A stretch of DNA of 64,000 nucleotides from positions 1,426,001-1,490,000 of the forward strand of contig NZ_CP084951.1 of NCBI RefSeq assembly GCF_022788655.1, given 5' to 3'. The DNA is from Sulfitobacter indolifex. GTDB taxonomy: Bacteria > Pseudomonadota > Alphaproteobacteria > Rhodobacterales > Rhodobacteraceae. The translations under genes and the position numbers were made by a program. This document shows, in pieces, positions 8,603 through 16,876 of this stretch (its first letter is position 1; every line of letters starts with the position of its first letter). A model generated the notes under the pieces. That model worked only from the letters and a program-made list of their open reading frames with translations, did no database searches and was not told where the DNA came from.

Positions 8603-9388
8603 ATGGCTTTCACCATCGACCTGTCCGGCAAAACAGCCGTCATCACCGGATCGAATTCTGGAATCGGTCTAGGCATCGCCTGGGAACTGGCGCGGGCCGG
8701 GGCCGATATCGTGTTGAACTCATTTACCGACGACGAAGCGGATCACGCGCTGGCGCAGCAGATTGCCGAGGAATGCAACGTAACGGCCCGGTACATCAAG
8801 GCCGATATGTCCAAAGGGGATGAGTGTCGGCGCTTGATTGCCGAAGCCGGGACCTGTGACATCCTGGTGAACAACGCGGGCATCCAGCATGTCGCCCCAA
8901 TCCCCGATTTCCCGGCCGAGAAATGGGACGCGATCATCGCGATTAACCTTTCATCGGCCTTTCACACCACTGCCGTAGCGCTGCCGATGATGCGCAAAGC
9001 GGGCTGGGGACGGGTGATCAACATAGCTTCCGCCCATGGTCTGACGGCTTCGCCCTACAAATCCGCCTATATCGCCGCGAAACACGGGATTGTTGGCCTC
9101 AGCAAGACCACAGCACTGGAAACGGCGAAGGAGCCGATCACCTGCAACGCCATCTGCCCTGGCTATGTACTGACCCCGATTGTCGAAAAACAGATCCCCG
9201 ACACGATGAAGGAATACGACATGTCGCGCGAAGAGGTGATTGAGCAGGTCATGCTCACCCGCCAACCGTCGCGCGAGTTTGCAACCGTTGAGCAAATGGG
9301 CGGCACAGCCACTTTCCTGTGCTCTGATGCGGCAGCCCAGATCACCGGCACGACGATCAGCGTCGATGGCGGCTGGACGGCGTTGTAA
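8603..9388 (+). CDS. bdhA: 3-hydroxybutyrate dehydrogenase
   Basis: This is a cytoplasmic short-chain dehydrogenase that interconverts (R)-3-hydroxybutyrate and acetoacetate with NAD, a step in polyhydroxybutyrate use. Its 261 residues match the family. The cofactor-binding glycine motif is TGSNSGIGLG near residue 15, NNAG follows near residue 91, and the catalytic pair is in YIAAKHG. The C-terminus (GTTISVDGGWTAL) is typical of BdhA. AAGGAG lies ten bases before the ATG. The next gene begins five bases after the stop, so the two probably form one operon; a patatin-like protein beside bdhA fits mobilisation of stored polyester or lipid. Confidence 0.92.
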   Translation: MAFTIDLSGKTAVITGSNSGIGLGIAWELARAGADIVLNSFTDDEADHALAQQIAEECNVTARYIKADMSKGDECRRLIAEAGTCDILVNNAGIQHVAPIPDFPAEKWDAIIAINLSSAFHTTAVALPMMRKAGWGRVINIASAHGLTASPYKSAYIAAKHGIVGLSKTTALETAKEPITCNAICPGYVLTPIVEKQIPDTMKEYDMSREEVIEQVMLTRQPSREFATVEQMGGTATFLCSDAAAQITGTTISVDGGWTAL

Positions 9389-9393
9389 GGGCT

Positions 9394-10428
9394 GTGGCGG
9401 TCAAAAAACGCATTAACCTCGCCCTCCAAGGGGGCGGCGCGCATGGCGCTTTCACTTGGGGGGTGTTGGATCGGCTGTTGCAGCAGGAAGATCTGGAAAT
9501 CTGCGGCATCTCCGGCACCTCTGCCGGGGCGCTGAATGGTGCGGCGCTGAAATCTGGCATGATCTCAGGCGGGCGCGAGGGGGCGCGAGAGAACCTTGAT
9601 TGGCTGTGGGCGCAGGTCTCGGGCATCTCCGACCTACGGCTCTCGCATTGGCTGGCGCCTTTTGGATTGGATAAGCTCAGTCCAGCGATGGAATATTCGC
9701 TGCCGGTGGCGTTTTCGGACTCTCTGACACGGATGGTCTCGCCCTATGCCTACGGGCCGTTTTACCGTAACCCGTTGGAGGACGTCGTCGCGCGCTTTGA
9801 CTATGGAAAGGTTGGGGCGAACACACCGCCGTTCTTCTTTGTTTGTGCCACGCGGGTTCGCAATGGCAAGATCAGGGTGTTTGAAGGCGATGAGATTGGA
9901 CCTGATGCGCTTTTGGCCTCGGCCTGTCTGCCGACCGTCTTTAAGGCCGTTGAAATCGACGATGCCCAGACCGGCCAGCGCGAGGCGTTTTGGGACGGCG
10001 GCTATACCGGCAATCCGGCGCTGTTTCCGCTGTTTCGCGATGACTTGCCCGAAGATGTCGTTGTGGTGAATATCAATCCGTTAGAACGCGAAGACCTGCC
10101 GACAACACCGCAGCAGATCCAGAACCGGATCAACGAAATCAGCTTTAACTCCAGTCTGTTACGCGAGATGCGCGCGATCGATTTCGTGCAGCGTCTGATT
10201 GCGGATGGCACTTTGCCCGAAGGGCGGATGAAGCGGGTTCACATGCATATGATCGCCGACGACGCGCTGATGGCGCAGCTTTCGGTGGCGACCAAGATGC
10301 TGCCCAACCCGGCAATCATCAAGGCATTGCGTGAGGCTGGTGTCGCGGCTGCGGAACGGTTCCTGACAGACCACTTCGACGATCTGAACCAGCGCAGCAG
10401 CGTCGATCTACCTACGATGTTCAGCTGA
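9394..10428 (+). CDS. Patatin-like phospholipase (RssA-type)
   Basis: This predicted serine lipid hydrolase of the patatin family uses a Ser-Asp dyad. The oxyanion-hole glycines are in LQGGGAHGAFTWGVLD near the N-terminus, the nucleophile is in ISGTSAGALNG, and the catalytic Asp is in WDGGYTGNPAL. The 344 residues contain no signal peptide. The start is GTG, five bases after bdhA, so the pair are likely co-expressed. A role in polyhydroxyalkanoate or membrane-lipid turnover is an inference from that pairing. The last 21 bases overlap, tail to tail, the end of the DUF502 gene on the other strand. Confidence 0.88.
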   Translation: MAVKKRINLALQGGGAHGAFTWGVLDRLLQQEDLEICGISGTSAGALNGAALKSGMISGGREGARENLDWLWAQVSGISDLRLSHWLAPFGLDKLSPAMEYSLPVAFSDSLTRMVSPYAYGPFYRNPLEDVVARFDYGKVGANTPPFFFVCATRVRNGKIRVFEGDEIGPDALLASACLPTVFKAVEIDDAQTGQREAFWDGGYTGNPALFPLFRDDLPEDVVVVNINPLEREDLPTTPQQIQNRINEISFNSSLLREMRAIDFVQRLIADGTLPEGRMKRVHMHMIADDALMAQLSVATKMLPNPAIIKALREAGVAAAERFLTDHFDDLNQRSSVDLPTMFS

Positions 10429-11160
10429 GCTTTCGGGGTCTGACAGCGACAGCGCCTCGGGCAAGTCAGCACCGGGGCGCGGCGGATAGACCAACCCGGC
10501 GGAAATCACCAGCTTCGCCGCGTCCTCTACGCTCATATCAAGCTCGATCACATCGCCACGGGGGACGAATAGCAAGAACCCTGAGGTCGGGTTCGGTGTT
10601 GTCGGCAGGAAAACCGAGAGCATCTCGCCATTTGAATTGGTGCGGGCCAAAACCTCGCCCTTGGCCTCGGTCGAGATGAAACCAAGCGCCCAAATGCCGC
10701 GCCGAGGGTATTCGATCAGGCAGGCGGTCTCAAAACTGCGTTCGGACTGGGCAAAGATCGTCTCAGAAATCTGCTTGATACCGGAGTAGATGGTCCGCAC
10801 CACGGGCGTACGCTCCACCAGACTTTCGGCAAAGCGGATCATCGAGCGGCCGATCAGCCCCTTGGCGGCCCAGCCGACCATGATTGTGAAGATCAAGAAG
10901 ATCACCACACCAAGCCCGCGGATGTTAATTTGCATCGACGGGTCGAGGCCAAGGAAGTCTTGGATCAGGCGATCCGGGTGATAGGCTTTAGGAACCAGTG
11001 GCAGCACGAAGCCGTCGATCCAGCCCACCACGCTCCAGATCAGCCAAATGGTCAGCCCAACGGGTGCGATCACGACCAACCCGGTCAAGAAGGACGCCCG
11101 CAGCCTTGCGACAAGGCTGCGCCGGACCTGCGTCGGGTCGGGATCAAAAGGTGTGTTCAT
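10408..11160 (-). CDS. DUF502 family membrane protein
   Basis: This integral membrane protein of the DUF502 family has no settled function. Two hydrophobic segments are clear: FLTGLVVIAPVGLTIWLIWSVV near the N-terminus and VVIFLIFTIMVGWAAKGLIG further in. The conserved family stretch RTPVVRTIYSGIKQISE follows, then a soluble C-terminal domain (LPTTPNPTSGFLLFVPRGDV). The start is taken as MNTPFDPDP; the frame runs 11 codons further up without a clear ribosome site. It is leftward, 84 bases after psuG, with its own short upstream gap, and its stop lies inside the convergent patatin gene. Confidence 0.85.
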   Translation of the reverse strand: MNTPFDPDPTQVRRSLVARLRASFLTGLVVIAPVGLTIWLIWSVVGWIDGFVLPLVPKAYHPDRLIQDFLGLDPSMQINIRGLGVVIFLIFTIMVGWAAKGLIGRSMIRFAESLVERTPVVRTIYSGIKQISETIFAQSERSFETACLIEYPRRGIWALGFISTEAKGEVLARTNSNGEMLSVFLPTTPNPTSGFLLFVPRGDVIELDMSVEDAAKLVISAGLVYPPRPGADLPEALSLSDPESSAEHRR

Positions 11161-11244
11161 CTGCGCCGTTTTCCGAAGAGTTATTCGCAACATAGCTAAG
11201 GCGTATGCCCCGGTCCGGCAATGGCTCGACGATGTTTTTCGCCT

Positions 11245-12177
11245 TTATCGCGGCAGGTTGACGAGGTTTGCCGCGATCTTGGCCCCCAGTCGGGCGTTGT
11301 TGCGCACCAATGCGATATTGGCGGTAAGCGAGTGGCCTTCGGTTAGCTCGAAAATGCGCTGGAGCAGGAAGGGGGTCACACCTTTGCCGCTGACACCCTG
11401 CGCATCGGCCTCGGACTGCGCCTGTGCGATGATCGGCGCGAGTTCGGCGGCGGGGATCTCTTCGTCCGCTGGGATCGGATTGGCCACGAGTTGACCGCCG
11501 GGCAGGCCCATGGCGGCGCGGGTGCGGTGGGCTTTGGCGATCGCGGCGGCGTCGTCTAGACGGAGCGGCGATTGCAGCGCGGAGCCTGCGCTCCAGAAAG
11601 CGGGGAAGCTGTCTTGGCCCACGGTGATGACTGGCACGCCTTGGGTTTCCAGCACTTCCAGCGTTTTTGGCACGTCGAGGATGGCTTTGGCGCCCGCGGC
11701 GATCACGGTAACGGGGGTTTGCGACAGTTCCATCAGGTCAGCGGAGATGTCAAAGCTGTCTTCCGCTCCTTTGTGCACGCCGCCGATGCCGCCCGTGGCG
11801 AAAACTTCGATGCCCGCGAGGTTGGCGGCGATCATGGTGGCGGCGACAGTGGTGGCACCTGTGCCACCCGATGCGATACAGACGGCCATATCCGCACGTG
11901 ACAGTTTCGCAACGTCTTTGGCCTGCGCCAGATCGCTTAACTGATCGTCGTCCAAACCGATATGCAGCGCGCCACGGATCACGGCGATGGTTGCTGGGAC
12001 AGCGCCTGCGTCACGAATATCCTGCTCGACCTGCCGCGCCACTTCAAGGTTTTGCGGATAGGGCATGCCATGCGTAATGATGGTGCTTTCCAACGCCACA
12101 ATCGGTGCGCCGCTTTCGCGGGCCGTGGCCACTTCGGCACTGAAGGTCAGGGGCAGGGTGCTGGGCGCGGTGGTCAT
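11245..12177 (-). CDS. psuG: Pseudouridine-5'-phosphate glycosidase
   Basis: PsuG splits pseudouridine 5'-phosphate into uracil and ribose 5-phosphate, breaking the C-glycosidic bond left by RNA turnover. The 310 residues carry the family's conserved blocks: ALESTIITHGMPYPQNL near the N-terminus, the glycine-rich VCIASGGTGATTVAATM, EVFATGGIGGVHKGAEDSFDIS, and the C-terminal KGVTPFLLQRIFELTEGHSL. Its start overlaps the end of the kinase gene by four bases (ATGA), a translational-coupling arrangement. Pairing with the PfkB kinase immediately upstream makes a complete pseudouridine salvage route. Confidence 0.95.
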   Translation of the reverse strand: MTTAPSTLPLTFSAEVATARESGAPIVALESTIITHGMPYPQNLEVARQVEQDIRDAGAVPATIAVIRGALHIGLDDDQLSDLAQAKDVAKLSRADMAVCIASGGTGATTVAATMIAANLAGIEVFATGGIGGVHKGAEDSFDISADLMELSQTPVTVIAAGAKAILDVPKTLEVLETQGVPVITVGQDSFPAFWSAGSALQSPLRLDDAAAIAKAHRTRAAMGLPGGQLVANPIPADEEIPAAELAPIIAQAQSEADAQGVSGKGVTPFLLQRIFELTEGHSLTANIALVRNNARLGAKIAANLVNLPR

Positions 12178-13058
12178 ATCTTGGTCTCTCCGGAAACATA
12201 GAGGGCGGCGGCGTCGAGTGCTGCCTTGAGGGCGGATTGCGCAACGGCACCGCCAAGTTCAGCGGCCACATGGGCCGCCATGAATGTATCGCCTGCGCCG
12301 GTCACCCGTGCCACATGGACCGATGGTGGGGTTAGCGTGATGATCTCATCGCCTTCGCCGACGGTGGCCGGGTTGCCGCCGTCGGTCACCACAGCGCGGC
12401 GCGCGCCACGGGCCAGCAGGGCGCGAGCGGCGGCCGGGGAATCGTCAAAACTCGCCTGACAGAGCAGCCCGGCTTCTTCGAGGTTCACATAAAGCGTGCC
12501 GCGCCCGGCCTTGAGGAAGGGCGTTAACCGCAGTGCCTTGCCGGGCGAGGCGGGGGCAACCCGCAGATCAGCCTCAGCCAGCAGCGGGCTTTGCGCCATG
12601 CGGGCGAGCAGCTCGACGGTCAGGTTCCCATCGAGCGCCACAGCCCCTTTGTAAGGCGCGGGCAGGCTGCCGTCTTCGAGCGGGCGGAGGATCTTATCGC
12701 CCGCGGCCTCCAGCGAATGCGCATCAGCAATCGCGGCGATCAATCCGTTTGAGCCTTCGACGGCCATATAGCGATCAGTCGGCAGATCATCAGAGCGGTA
12801 GACATAATCGGTAATCAGCCCACGCAGCGTGCAAGCGGCGATCAACTCGTCGCCTTCAGCATCCCGGCCTACGGCGGACAGCAGCGCAGGCGTCAGCCCA
12901 AACCGCGCCAGCGCCATGCCGATGTTCAACGCCACACCGCCGGGCAGGCGCGTAATGCGCCCCGGCATGTCAGAGCCTTGGCGCATGGCGTTTTCAGAGC
13001 GGCCAATCACGTCCCAAAGGACGGAGCCGATGCACAGGATGTCAGGTGTTCTGGTCAT
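12174..13058 (-). CDS. psuK: Pseudouridine kinase (PfkB family)
   Basis: This 294-residue sugar kinase of the PfkB/ribokinase family probably phosphorylates pseudouridine to supply PsuG. The N-terminal strand DILCIGSVLWDVIGR and the substrate glycines in RLPGGVALNIGMALARFG are family marks. The C-terminal PfkB signature RVTGAGDTFMAAHVAAEL carries the catalytic Asp and the anion-hole glycines. The assignment to pseudouridine rather than another nucleoside rests on the four-base overlap with psuG. It follows the DUF4198 gene on the same strand by 42 bases, and could be read through from it. Confidence 0.9.
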   Translation of the reverse strand: MTRTPDILCIGSVLWDVIGRSENAMRQGSDMPGRITRLPGGVALNIGMALARFGLTPALLSAVGRDAEGDELIAACTLRGLITDYVYRSDDLPTDRYMAVEGSNGLIAAIADAHSLEAAGDKILRPLEDGSLPAPYKGAVALDGNLTVELLARMAQSPLLAEADLRVAPASPGKALRLTPFLKAGRGTLYVNLEEAGLLCQASFDDSPAAARALLARGARRAVVTDGGNPATVGEGDEIITLTPPSVHVARVTGAGDTFMAAHVAAELGGAVAQSALKAALDAAALYVSGETKI

Positions 13059-13100
13059 GCGGCGCTTCTAGCCGCCAAGCGTCACCGCGCGCAAGCGGCC

Positions 13101-13928
13101 TTATTCCGGCACTTGGAACGTTAAGGCCGCCCAGAGCGTCTCCCATACCGGTTCATCGGGAGTGTAGCTGCCGCCGGTCTGCGCATCCGCCGCCGTGCGC
13201 AGCACCACAGCGTCAAAAAGGTATTCATGGCCGGCTGTTACTGGAATCACCGCTTCGCCAGCCGCATCTGTGCTGTGCAGCGAAATGGTAACACTGTCAT
13301 CGGCCGCGCGGTCAAAGACTTCGACCTGCGCATCGGCGCGCGGTTCGTCCTGATAAAGCAGACGAACCTTCATCTGATTGTCAAAATTCGCGTCATAGGG
13401 GTTGGTCATAGCCACAAATTCGGTGGCCATGCCGGTTGCTGCATCTTGCCCGATGCCAGTGCCGGTGGCGATCAATGTTTTGACATGGCGCGTGTAGGTC
13501 TCAATGATTTTTTCCTGCGACCAGCCATTGGCGGTATGATCGGCCTCCGCCTTGGGAAAATCTTTGTGTTCTGCAAAGGAAAGGAACTTCTCCCATTCCT
13601 TATAAATCACCTTGGAGGGCGTCGTTTCGGCGACCACGACGACCAGCGCATCCTTGTCCGGCGCGGGGATTTGCAAGGCCGGGTTGTCGCCAGCGCGCGG
13701 GGAGAGGTTGTAGGTCTGCCCCTCTACCAAGACTTCAAAACGCGTGAGGCGGTTGGGGAGGTAGGGAAAGGTCGCGCCAACAAACTCTTCGCCGTTGCGA
13801 AAATGCGCTGCGATCTTTTCGCCGCTTTCCACTTGATAGTTCAGAGGCGACAGCCAGTATTCATGGGCAAATGCCGGTGCTGCCGGTAAGGCACTGAAAA
13901 TAATAGCGGACAACTGGGACATTTTCAT
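13101..13928 (-). CDS. DUF4198 family periplasmic protein
   Basis: This is a secreted protein of the DUF4198 family, whose members often sit beside nickel, cobalt or copper uptake genes. A signal peptide spans roughly the first 20 residues from MKMSQLSAI to APAFAHEYWLSP; the mature N-terminus would begin His-Glu-Tyr-Trp, typical of the family and suggestive of metal binding. A beta-sandwich domain near the C-terminus (GEAVIPVTAGHEYLFDAVVLR) follows. The chosen start ATG overlaps the start codon of the divergent HupE gene by two bases; the second Met (13922) is equally possible. The frame stays open further upstream, but only the signal peptide makes biological sense. Confidence 0.8.
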   Translation of the reverse strand: MKMSQLSAIIFSALPAAPAFAHEYWLSPLNYQVESGEKIAAHFRNGEEFVGATFPYLPNRLTRFEVLVEGQTYNLSPRAGDNPALQIPAPDKDALVVVVAETTPSKVIYKEWEKFLSFAEHKDFPKAEADHTANGWSQEKIIETYTRHVKTLIATGTGIGQDAATGMATEFVAMTNPYDANFDNQMKVRLLYQDEPRADAQVEVFDRAADDSVTISLHSTDAAGEAVIPVTAGHEYLFDAVVLRTAADAQTGGSYTPDEPVWETLWAALTFQVPE

Positions 13929-15072
13929 GAAAAGTACTTTCTTTTGGTTAAGATCCAAGCTGGCGTTGCTATGGCTTTTGTCAAGCGCGATCCTTTTTTC
14001 ATTGGTCGCTGCGGCACAGGCCCATGAGGTCAAACCCACGATCGCGGACCTGACGATCACCGAAGGCCGCGCGGTGTTGGAGCTTCAGATCAACTTTGAA
14101 GCGCTGCTCGCGGGGATTGATCTCGATAGCATTGAAGACACCGACAATGCCGAGAATGCAGGCGATTATGACGCGCTTCGCAGCCTGCCAGCCGAGCGTA
14201 TCGCCGCCCGCGTGCCCGAGCTTTTGCCCGACTGGAACAGCCTCCCGTTGCTGAGCGTGGATGGAGAGGCCGTGGCGCTGGAGAGCGTATCGGTCGACGT
14301 GCCCGACGGGATCGACGCCGAGCTGCCGCGCGATAGCATCTGGCGGCTGGAAGCAGAGTTGCCTGACGGGTCCGCGCGCGTGCAGATCACATGGCCCGAG
14401 GGGGCAGGCGCGTTGGTCTTGCGCCAACAGGGGGTTGAGGAGCCTTATACTGGATATTTGGCCGGCGGCGAAGCCAGCCCCGAGATCGTTCTTTCCGGGG
14501 GCGATGCGCAAAGCGGGTTGCAGGCGTTTGTCAGCTATATTCCAGTCGGCTTCGACCACATCTTGCCCAAAGGGTTGGATCACATCCTCTTTGTTTTAGG
14601 GCTCTTCTTCCTCTCGTCACACCTGAGACCACTGATCTGGCAGGTCTCGGCCTTTACCTTGGCGCATACTGTGACGCTGGCGCTCGGGGCGATGGGCTGG
14701 GTGAATGTCCCCGGCGCGATCGTTGAGCCGCTGATTGCCGCGTCGATCACTTACGTCGCGGTTGAGAATATCTTTCACTCGGGTCTGAACCGCTGGCGAC
14801 CTCTGGTGATTTTTGGATTCGGTCTGCTGCACGGGCTTGGCTTTGCGTCAGTGCTGGGGGATTTCGGCCTGCCTGCGGGACAATTCGTGCCCGCGCTCAT
14901 CGGCTTTAACATCGGTGTGGAACTGGGCCAGCTTGCGGTGATCGCCATCGCTTTTGTGCTGGTCGGCTGGGCGATGAAGCGTGACTGGTATCGCCGCGCC
15001 ATTGCCGTGCCCGCCTCCTGCGTGATCGCGGCGGTGGGGGCCTATTGGTTCGTCGAGCGGGTGTTTCTGTAA
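13927..15072 (+). CDS. HupE/UreJ-like membrane protein
   Basis: This is a probable metal-related membrane protein of the HupE/UreJ group (381 residues). A signal peptide ends at AAAQAHEVKP. A periplasmic beta-rich region runs to about residue 195, and about six transmembrane helices follow. The hallmark GFDHILPKGLDHILFVLGLFF lies at the first helix, with further conserved residues in LAHTVTLALGA and LLHGLGFASVLGDFGLP. His and Asp residues in these helices are the likely metal ligands. Its start codon overlaps that of the divergent DUF4198 gene, so promoters for the pair must lie inside each other's coding sequence. Nickel, cobalt and copper are possible substrates; none is proven. Confidence 0.85.
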   Translation: MKSTFFWLRSKLALLWLLSSAILFSLVAAAQAHEVKPTIADLTITEGRAVLELQINFEALLAGIDLDSIEDTDNAENAGDYDALRSLPAERIAARVPELLPDWNSLPLLSVDGEAVALESVSVDVPDGIDAELPRDSIWRLEAELPDGSARVQITWPEGAGALVLRQQGVEEPYTGYLAGGEASPEIVLSGGDAQSGLQAFVSYIPVGFDHILPKGLDHILFVLGLFFLSSHLRPLIWQVSAFTLAHTVTLALGAMGWVNVPGAIVEPLIAASITYVAVENIFHSGLNRWRPLVIFGFGLLHGLGFASVLGDFGLPAGQFVPALIGFNIGVELGQLAVIAIAFVLVGWAMKRDWYRRAIAVPASCVIAAVGAYWFVERVFL

Positions 15073-15078
15073 GCGAGC

Positions 15079-15102
15079 GGGCAGCCCTTAACCGGGCTGC
15101 CC
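15079..15102. terminator. Hairpin between convergent genes
   Basis: A perfect 9-bp stem (GGGCAGCCC / GGGCTGCCC) with a six-base loop follows the HupE-like stop by six bases and precedes the end of the convergent ThiE-like gene. No T-run is present, so termination is plausible but unproven. Confidence 0.45.
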
Positions 15103-15118
15103 CAAGGGCCGCTTAGCC

Positions 15119-15736
15119 CTACATGGCGGCGATCAAGGTGGCGAGTTCTGCTACCGGATCGTCCTTATCCCAAATCTCGGCGCCGATGCCGAAGAAATCG
15201 GTGCGCGGGGCAAGCGCGCGGATCATGTCGATGTCGAGCGCGCCTTCGGCCACGACAGGCACTTCGATCACTTCGGACCACCACTGAAACAATTCGGCCT
15301 CGGCAAAGCTGCCATCGCCAAGCGCGCTGGACTGTACGGGGCCAAAGCTGACGTAATCCGCGCCCGCTTCGCCTGCGGCCATGCCTTCATGCCGCGAGAT
15401 ACCGCAATAGCTGCCGATAATCGCGTCCTCGCCCAATTCTTTGCGCGCATGACGCACGGTGCGGGCGGCGTCGCTGAGGTGAACCCCGTCAAGGCCAAGG
15501 CGTTCGACCATCAGCAGATGATCCGAGATCACCAGTGCTACATCGCGGGAATGGGTCACTTCGCGCAGGGCATCGCCCGCGCGCGACAGGCGGTCTTCGT
15601 CCCGCGTTGAAAGCGCCATCCGCACGCAGGCCACGGGATGCGCGTCCAATACGGCGGCCAGTTGCGCCGGGAAACGGCTGAGTTCAACTTCGGGCGGGGT
15701 GATAAGGTAAATCTGCGGCTGTTCTGGCGCGTCCAT
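15119..15736 (-). CDS. Divergent ThiE/TenI-like TIM-barrel protein
   Basis: The 205 residues match the thiamine-phosphate synthase/TenI fold: an N-terminal IYLITPP strand, GLDGVHLSD in mid-barrel, and AGADYVSFGPVQSS. In enzymes that join the pyrimidine and thiazole moieties of thiamine, the second motif normally reads VHLGQ-D and the third is followed by a PT-TK loop. Here these are replaced by VHLSDA and SSALGDG. It may therefore be a relative with another role rather than a working synthase. It stands alone, convergent with the HupE-like gene, with no thi genes beside it. Confidence 0.75.
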   Translation of the reverse strand: MDAPEQPQIYLITPPEVELSRFPAQLAAVLDAHPVACVRMALSTRDEDRLSRAGDALREVTHSRDVALVISDHLLMVERLGLDGVHLSDAARTVRHARKELGEDAIIGSYCGISRHEGMAAGEAGADYVSFGPVQSSALGDGSFAEAELFQWWSEVIEVPVVAEGALDIDMIRALAPRTDFFGIGAEIWDKDDPVAELATLIAAM

Positions 15737-15858
15737 GGTCTAAGTCCTTGCTCGGGTCTGAAGGTCTGAGTAGCGCAAGGCGTTGCAAAAGAAAACGGAT
15801 ATGCGTGTGTGGCGCGGGCTTTCTTGCGGTGGTGCAGCGCAGGGGCTATGAGGCGCGC

Positions 15859-16623
15859 ATGACCCAGACACCTTCATCTCCCGTCCTTCCCGCGCCGATT
15901 CCGGCAATCGTGCTCGTACGTCCGCAAATGGGCGAGAACATCGGCGCGGCTGCGCGTGCGATGTGGAACTTTGGCCTTGATCATATGCGGGTCGTGGCAC
16001 CGCGCGACGGCTGGCCAAGCCAGTCTGCTGTGGCGATGGCCTCGGGTGCGGGGCGGCTGTTGGATGAGGCGCAGCACTCTGCCGATCTGCCAAGTGCGCT
16101 TGGTGACTGTGACTTCACCTTTGCCACCACGGCGCGCGGGCGGGATCTGACCAAGCCGGTTTATAGCCCGGAAGCTGCGATGAAGTTGGCAGCGGAAAAA
16201 ATCGCGGCAGGGCAACGGGTTGCGGTGCTTTTTGGGCCAGAACGGGCCGGGCTGGAGAATGAGGATATCGCGCAGGCCAATGCCATCGTTTCGGTCCCGG
16301 TGAACCCGAAATTCGCCTCGCTGAACCTCGCGCAATGTGTGCTCTTGATGTCCTACGAATGGATGCGCGCGCAGGGTGAGGTAACCCATGAGGTGACCGA
16401 AATGGCGGGCACGGACTGGGCCAAAGGGGCCGAGGTCGACCATCTGGCGCGGCATTATGAGGATCGGTTGGAAGAGGCGGGGTTCTTCTATCCTGAGCAT
16501 AAGACGGCCTCAATGAAGCTGAACCTGCGCAATATGTGGTCGCGGATGCCGCTGACCCGGGCGGATGTGCAGATGCTGCATGGGATCCTGCGGCAAATGG
16601 TCCGGTGGAAAGAGAAGGGCTGA
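15859..16623 (+). CDS. trmJ: tRNA (cytidine/uridine-2'-O-)-methyltransferase TrmJ
   Basis: TrmJ is an SPOUT-fold, AdoMet-dependent enzyme that methylates the 2'-OH of nucleotide 32 in the anticodon loop of several tRNAs. The three family motifs are present: RPQMGENIGAAARA near residue 20, VLFGPERAGLENEDI near 120, and VPVNPKFASLNLAQCVLLMSYEW near 150, which builds the trefoil knot. I choose MTQTPSSP as the start (254 residues) because the 37 codons upstream are low in conserved features. The gene is monocistronic in appearance and is followed by a weak terminator-like hairpin. Confidence 0.9.
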   Translation: MTQTPSSPVLPAPIPAIVLVRPQMGENIGAAARAMWNFGLDHMRVVAPRDGWPSQSAVAMASGAGRLLDEAQHSADLPSALGDCDFTFATTARGRDLTKPVYSPEAAMKLAAEKIAAGQRVAVLFGPERAGLENEDIAQANAIVSVPVNPKFASLNLAQCVLLMSYEWMRAQGEVTHEVTEMAGTDWAKGAEVDHLARHYEDRLEEAGFFYPEHKTASMKLNLRNMWSRMPLTRADVQMLHGILRQMVRWKEKG

Positions 16624-16664
16624 AGTTTTCCCTTGGCCCGGACTCAAGCCGCAGGCGCCGGGCC

Positions 16665-16695
16665 ATCGCCTGCCGCCAAACGGGGAGGCGATTTT
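16665..16695 (+). terminator. Possible terminator after trmJ
   Basis: ATCGCCT pairs with AGGCGAT over a 14-base loop and ends in four T residues. A second 7-bp repeat (GGCCCGG/CCGGGCC, 16635-16664) lies just before. The rest of the 253-base gap to ctaA shows nothing I recognise. Confidence 0.4.
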
Positions 16696-16876
16696 ACAAA
16701 TGGGTACAACGCCTTACATGGATCGCGCCACGGCTGAACCATAAAGTGGCATGACGCGACCCTAAGATCGCCACCCTTCGGTCAGGCGATGGCCCGCAAC
16801 AGCTATGCCGCCACCCCGCTAGACCTTTCCCCGCCCATCGCATACCACTGCATCCAAACGGAAAATGAGGCGCGCC

